A stretch of DNA of 64,000 nt from Cephalopachus bancanus. Taxonomy: Eukaryota; Chordata; Mammalia; Primates; Tarsiidae. The first letter of the stretch is position 1. The number at the start of each line of letters is the position of its first letter. The position numbers were made by a program, and so were the translations under genes. The notes beneath the pieces were generated by a model. The model saw only the letters and a program-made list of their open reading frames with translations, did no database searches and was not told the origin of the DNA. Location of the stretch: positions 2,154,001 through 2,218,000 of the forward strand of contig JAPVLO010000083.1 in the NCBI GenBank assembly GCA_027257055.1, in the 5' to 3' direction. Of this stretch, positions 58,451-64,000 are shown piece after piece.

Positions 58451-60450
58451 ACTTTGTTTTTATTGGCTTGGGGGGGGAATTTTTTTCCACAATTAATGAA
58501 AACACAATGCAGCCAGTAAGTTAAAATGTGAATGTGAGTTTCAAACTTTGCATAGTCATTAGGCCAATCATTAGTCATTTGTGGTTGACAAGAAGGGTTA
58601 TAATTTGACACCTGGCAAAAATCAAGTAGATTTCGGAGAACTTAGAGCTGGGAAATGAGATGGAAAAAAACACCCTCTTTTTCCCTAGGAGGTCCCATGA
58701 AGTAACGTTTGCAAAACCTCTTCTCTTCATAGAAGTGAATGACCCATGATTCAGGGCGTTGGTGTCTCTGCATCTCTGGCTGCTGGACCTCCCCCGCCCC
58801 CACCCTCCAGAGCCTTGTAAGCACTGGCCAAAGAATTGCCTCAGAAGGTTCTCAGAAGTGAACCTCTGGGAGTTGAAAGAAAGAGATAAATAACTTGTCA
58901 ACCTGATGCTTAAGCAACAAGAGACCACCAGAAAGGTTCAGTGTCAATTCTGGAAATATTTTTTAAAACATCATGGAGTCATGGGAGAATGACAGAATGG
59001 CATTAGAATGACAGAATCTTTAGTGCCTCTCTATAAAATTCCAGATTTTCGTCTGTCCACTATCTCTGAACCATTTTCTTTTGTGTGATGAGAGCAAAAT
59101 ATTGAACCCTGAGTTTGTATTTGCTAACCCCCGACCTCTTCCAGGTGTTCTGGCTCATTTCCTGAGAGTTATGTTTGATTTGGGAATGCTTCCCTCTTTT
59201 CTCCCATTCCCCTGTTACAGTTTGAAACCTGGAACACCCGCACACAAGACCCTGACTATCTCCCTGTGCTACCCAAAAAACACTCTTAAATGTTCTCTTA
59301 GAACTTGGCAAGCATCTGGACAGGGACAGTTTTCTCACACTCTGGGAAATCAAAATATAAAGCAACAGCTCCTTTCCAATTCTTCAACCTGAGGATAAAT
59401 TTTAGGGTCATTTCTTTTTCCTTTCTATTTAACCTAAGAGTTTCCCTAGGTAGTACTAAGAGGAAATCAAATTAATAATCTTCTTAAGTTTTCTGTATGT
59501 AGCAAGGAAATAGAAATTCTTTGAGATTCTTTAGGACCAAACATCAGCAAAAATCCCCAAATCATTCCAAGATTATCTCTTTAGAAATAATGGTTAATAG
59601 TTTCTTTAAAAATCTCTCCCCCTCCACTCTTTTTTAAATTTCAGAAGAAAAGACTAGAAAATATAACTTTGGGAAGACATGCATTATTTTTGCTTTAAAA
59701 TGAAACTGGAACCCTGTTTGACACTACTACTCTATGAATCCCAGTTGCTCTTTAAAAATAAAAAGCTTAAGATATCTTTAAAAAATGACTTGATAAAAGA
59801 TTTCCATACCCTTTCATTTAATAAGAGGTCAATCTACTGAGCTAACAAAAAGAGCTACCTTGAGGAACGCAATAGACTCTGCCTATTCCATCTGGCATTC
59901 TTCCTTAGAAACAAGCAAGTAACTACTGCATGAGTTATGCAAGTAAAAATGAGATATTGTGTGTGCTAAAAACATTTCCTTAAGGAGCATCCAGGCCTCA
60001 TGAAGTCCATTAGTCACCAGCCTCATGACTACCAGTCCAAGCATCACCCAGGAGAGGGAGTCTTCTTTTCTTATTTTCAGGCATGGGTCATTCATACATT
60101 GAACTGGAGGTAAGAGACTTGAATTTGGCAGAGAACGGACAGGACTGAGGGAGGCTCAACAATCTCAGGCCCAGGTGAAAATGTCTAGGTATCAGGATTA
60201 GTAAAGGAGCAGCTGGTCCACAGATCCTGGAAACCTCATCACACACATGAATATATAAATATCATATCTAATTCTCTGTAGCATAAAACTATAAACCACA
60301 AGTTAGGCATCGAAGAAAACTTGTGCTATATAAAATGCTCAGATTATATAGCCAAAGAAATATCTATAAAATCTGTAAACTGACCCCGTGTGACGCCTGG
60401 CTCAGGATTACAGCAAAACAGGTTTAGTGTTTTTATTTGTGCTCTATTTT
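58451..60450. other. Repeat-poor intron
   Basis: About 2 kb without recognised mobile elements. Overlapping open frames on opposite strands at 59060-59392 are unsupported. Confidence 0.5.
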
Positions 60451-60464
60451 TCCAAATATATAAT

Positions 60465-61140
60465 CCATAACTCAAAAAACAACAGATGCGGGAGAGGATG
60501 AGGGGAAAAGGGAACAATTTTACACGGTTGGTGGGAGTGTAAACTTGTACAACCTCTGTGGAAAACAGTTTGGCAATTCCTAAAAGATCTAAAAATTGAC
60601 CTTCCATATGACCCCACAATCCCCTTACTGGGAATATCCCTGGAGGAACTCAAATCACTTTATGAAAAAGATACCTGCACATGCATGTTTATTGCACCAT
60701 TATTCGCAATCTCAAAAATATTGAACCAACTGTGCTACCCATCAAAAGTGGACCGGATAAAAAAATGTGGTACATATACATGATGGAATATTATGCAGCC
60801 ATAAAGAAGGACAAAATTATGAACTTCACAGCAACTTGGATGGATTTATAGTCTGTAATACTCAGTGATCTATCACAGAAACAAAGAACTGAGTACCACA
60901 TGTTCTCACTCATAAGCAGACCCTGGACAATTATCATAATACTATAAGAAAGGGATCAGCAGTAGTGAGAAACTGCCAGAGGAGGGAGGAGTGGGGTACA
61001 CTTTATCGATATGGGTACCTGACCTCAAACTAGGTGAAGTGGGGACCAAAGTGAGGTCCAAGGTTTACCTGTACAATGACCATTTGTATACCTAATCCTG
61101 AATTGTACCCATACTTAAAAATAAAAAATTTTTAAAATGA
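60465..61140 (+). mobile_element. 5'-truncated L1
   Basis: It starts near CAAAAAACAACAGATGCGGG, covers the ORF2 C-terminal region (AAAATGTGGTACATATACAT, GCAGCCATAAAGAAGGACAA) and ends with TTTGTATACCTAATCCTGAA, TTGTACCC and an A-rich tail. It carries only a single copy of the 3' UTR G-rich unit. No secure target-site duplication. Confidence 0.94.
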
Positions 61141-61179
61141 AAATATACATGCTGTGTCCATTTTTAAACTACATTCATT

Positions 61180-61605
61180 CAATCATTCATTCACCAAATA
61201 TTTATTGAGCATCTACACTCATCTTTCACTAAATAATTTTCAATATTTATTGTGCCCAACACTCTTGTAGACACTGTACACTTACATTGATGAATAAAAG
61301 AAAGAAGCCCTCTTACCTTTAGAAAGCCTACACTCACTCCAGCAGAGGTGGACAAACTATTAATGTGTACACAAATAAACTTGATAAGATCTGAGTCCAG
61401 AGCAACGATAAATAAGGTAATGAGAAAAGGACACACCAGAAGCCACTGGAGATGAGGCAGTTAGAAAAGTTTCTCTGAGGAGATGACAGCTGAGCTGAGG
61501 TACGATGATCAAGAAGGAGCCAGTCACTCCAGGAAGAAAGGATACCAAGAACCCAGGTCCTGAGACAGGAGAGAGCTTGGTGTGTTCAAGGTGTAGAGAA
61601 ATCCC
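61180..61605 (-). mobile_element. L2 LINE 3' region
   Basis: TTCATTCACCAAATATTTAT, ACTCTTGTAGACACTGTACA, TGAATAAAAGAAAGAAGCCC, CTGAGGAGATGACAGCTGAG and CACTCCAGGAAGAAAGGATA are L2 complement words in order. One of the longer L2 copies here. Confidence 0.88.
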
Positions 61606-61609
61606 ACTG

Positions 61610-64000
61610 TCAGAAGCGCACTAAAACCTCTCTATTTTAAAACAGTGAAGAAACATAACTTGGGAAACATAGAAGATCAAATTGGAAGACGCTTCTGAGA
61701 TCAAACGCCCTCAATTTCCAGGTCGAGAGTCAAGTTTCAAACTCACTAATGGACAGTGGGCCAGAGTAGACCACTGATCTCCTGTCTTCAGCAAGAGTAT
61801 CTTCCTGCATGATTTGTTGCCTAGTTGATGCATGTTAATCTCATTCCTCCTGGACACTGACAACCTGTCCACAAAGGAATCATGTCTGCTAACCTGTCCT
61901 TCCAGAATGAAAGCGGGTTGGAATTCTAACCGGTTCTTACTTTAGGAGAACATCTTGGAAAAAAAAAAGTTGAACATTTTCCTGTGTGTATTTGTTACTT
62001 TTCAGAATTTAAAAGGGCACAAATACAGAGATAAGTTAAATCCAAAGACTTATTTCTGAGTCAGATCTGATAGTGAGAAGTTTACCACAATATTGTGTTT
62101 TTTCATAAACAAGAGAAATGCACACCCCAGATAGATTTTGATTACCAACAATTGATAATATTCAGTTTAATTTTGGATGGTTTTTGCTGTAATAGGGAAG
62201 CATGTAACCTATTAAGTTCTCACAAAAGTTTCACTGAAGAAAATATTATTCAATAACTCTCAAATGGGAAAAATTTATCCTGTAAGAACTTGGCCCAGAG
62301 TATGCAGAGTTGCATCCAGCTCAATTTATCATCTTGCAAACTTCTTCATTATGTCAAAACTAAATCTCAGCTGTGCCCTGAGTGCAAAGCAAAAGTGTAC
62401 AGGCTATTTTAGCCATCTCAACAAGGAAATTCTGAGAATTAATTGATTTTTCCAAGAATGTGAAGCACTTTTATCAATTTTTTGGTCAAGGTTCACAATT
62501 GGGACATCACATTATAAAATATAAATTATGAATTTATATTTGACCAAAGAAATTTGTGATTTTTATTCTTGTTTCACAGAAAGGAAAAACAATCTTCTAG
62601 AATATTCGTGATAACCATAGTCTTCAGCTGCACTAGGATCCTGACAATTTAGATTTCATGAGGCCTGGTTCCCACTACATGCTCAACACAAAAGCAGTTT
62701 TCCCATGGGCATGGACTGAGGTTCTAAGGTTCAGCTCACAGTTAGAGCTTTCTCTTCGCAAACTGCCTCTTTCTCAGCATTTTCAGGTTTTCTCACACTA
62801 CAGGAAGAGCCCACATAAGATCTTAAAGTGTTTTCTCCGTGGTACATGACTTCTAAAGAATATTCCTGCCCTTTTGAGACAGACACCTGCTCTCTATAGG
62901 GGCTGCTAAGGAGGAAACATTCTTGATAGTTTTATTTTCACTGACTTGAGGTTTCTAGGAGCTTTCACTAAAAATCATTTTTTAAAAAATAGCAAAATAA
63001 ACAAATGCACTTTAAACCTTTGTTTTACTTCTTGAATTTAGAGCTAGAGCTAATCTTAGATAGTTCTTGAATAGACACTGAGAATAGACATGGTGTCAGT
63101 TTTAAATTCTCACCCCCAAACATCTGTCATTAAAATAGAAGATTATCTGATAAAAGTTTATGATTTCGTAAAAACACTTAGAAGAAGTTTGGTTTTTGTT
63201 CAAAATAATCTATCAGTTTATTTTATTCTTACATCATATAGTCTGAAATTATAACCACCCAAAAGTAGAATCTAAGCTACAGCTTAGGCAAAAATATGCC
63301 ATGATCAGGAAACTTGTCATGCGCATTGGGTAAATAAGTAGAAACTTTAAAGGCAATTGGGCATAACCCTGGATGAGGACTTAAGGGGAGGAATGGAGGA
63401 ATTCCTCTTCATGCTAATGCTCATTTTAAAATTCACTCTCCATGACAAAGATAAGAAAGCCATTTAAGAACTATTTACCTTTCAGTTAAAAAAAAAGAAA
63501 AAAAGATGTCTGGAGAACCCCATTAACAGACATGAAGAATACACTGTCACTTTTCCTTCTCATCCTCAGGCTGGGATAATCACAGAAGGAGAAGCCTTTG
63601 CAGTTAAGCAGGAAAAAAGATGCAGGAAGTATCAAAACAGAACACACCTTTTGTTATTACCTAAGGGAGAATCTTCTAAGGCCATTTAATTAGTTGAGGA
63701 ATAACAGCTACTGTACTTTAAACAAACATTCAATCTTTATTTTTAAAATTTGAACAAAACACAAATTAAGGAGAGATTAAACACTTTGCAAAGGTCCCAC
63801 AATGTGAGTCATAAAAATAGCTTGTTCCTCTAGGGAGTGATTTAAAGAATTCCAGTTACAAAAAAAATAAATAAGTTTAGAAACAACATTTCCAGATTAT
63901 AAAGTGAGTTACAGTTGATTTAATAGAATAGAACTTTGTTATTTTATGCGTGGAGAACTGCCTGGATTGTTTTTCAAAGGAGGATTTTCTCCTTGTTAAT
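61610..64000. other. AT-rich intron without recognised feature
   Basis: About 2.4 kb with no secure repeat, exon or RNA gene. Confidence 0.5.

Larger units (their letters stand above)
11365..64000 (-). other. SLC25A21: SLC25A21 intron upstream of the exon (partial)
   Basis: This interval lies 5' of the exon on the coding strand and continues past the window edge. I looked for the preceding carrier exon (the one encoding PLDVVKTR) and did not find it, so I treat the interval as one intron. It is filled with SINE, LINE and DNA-transposon relics listed separately, with repeat-poor stretches between. An intron of at least 52 kb fits the large size of this gene in mammals. A nested or antisense non-coding gene cannot be excluded from sequence alone. 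Confidence 0.75.

Noticed and set aside
59060..59392. Overlapping frames of about 100 codons on both strands
   Set aside because: They are mutual shadows in unique intron, without splice sites, domain or codon bias.

Overview
The window is nuclear DNA from a primate, and it is almost entirely intron. Dimeric 7SL-derived Alu elements, with a left monomer, an A-rich linker and a right monomer carrying its usual extra segment, occur throughout. Their consensus differs from the human J/S/Y subfamilies and from the lemur or galago Alus I know, and no galago-type tRNA SINE was seen. With the unfamiliar L1 3' ends, a tarsier (Tarsius/Carlito) is the best guess. That species call is inference.

One protein-coding exon is recognisable. 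It is an 84-bp exon at 11281-11364 on the minus strand with good splice sites. It encodes the FQIQRCATDPNSYKSL... segment of SLC25A21, the mitochondrial 2-oxodicarboxylate (2-oxoadipate) carrier. The gene therefore runs right to left. Positions 1-11280 are intron downstream of the exon and 11365-64000 are intron upstream of it. In mammals this gene lies between PAX9 and MIPOL1, and its long introns are plausible hosts for developmental enhancers.

Layout: 0-11 kb holds MIRs, an old L1 3' UTR, a full Alu, a degraded L2 and a degraded L1. 11-15 kb holds the exon beside a three-copy intronic repeat, plus two 5'-truncated L1s. 17-18.5 kb is an Alu cluster. 20-26 kb is AT-rich and poor in recent repeats. 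27-30.5 kb holds an Alu-interrupted mariner relic, further Alus, a 65-bp tandem duplication and an L1. 35-36 kb has three Alu layers. 38-41 kb has an L1, a terminal-inverted-repeat element and a young Alu. 42-48 kb has L2s, old L1-like sequence, a 75-bp tandem duplication and an old Alu. 48-49.3 kb has a TG microsatellite and a striking double hairpin. 53-56.6 kb has an internally deleted Alu, an L2 with a MIR inside, and two adjacent hAT relics. 57.6-58.45 kb is a CpG-richer, repeat-poor block that looks like a regulatory element. 60.4-61.6 kb has another L1 and an L2.

No tRNA, rRNA, snRNA gene, CRISPR array or prokaryotic feature was found. Apart from the exon, essentially all open reading frames over 60 codons are chance or repeat-derived. 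All repeat-family assignments come from remembered consensus features and were not checked against a library.
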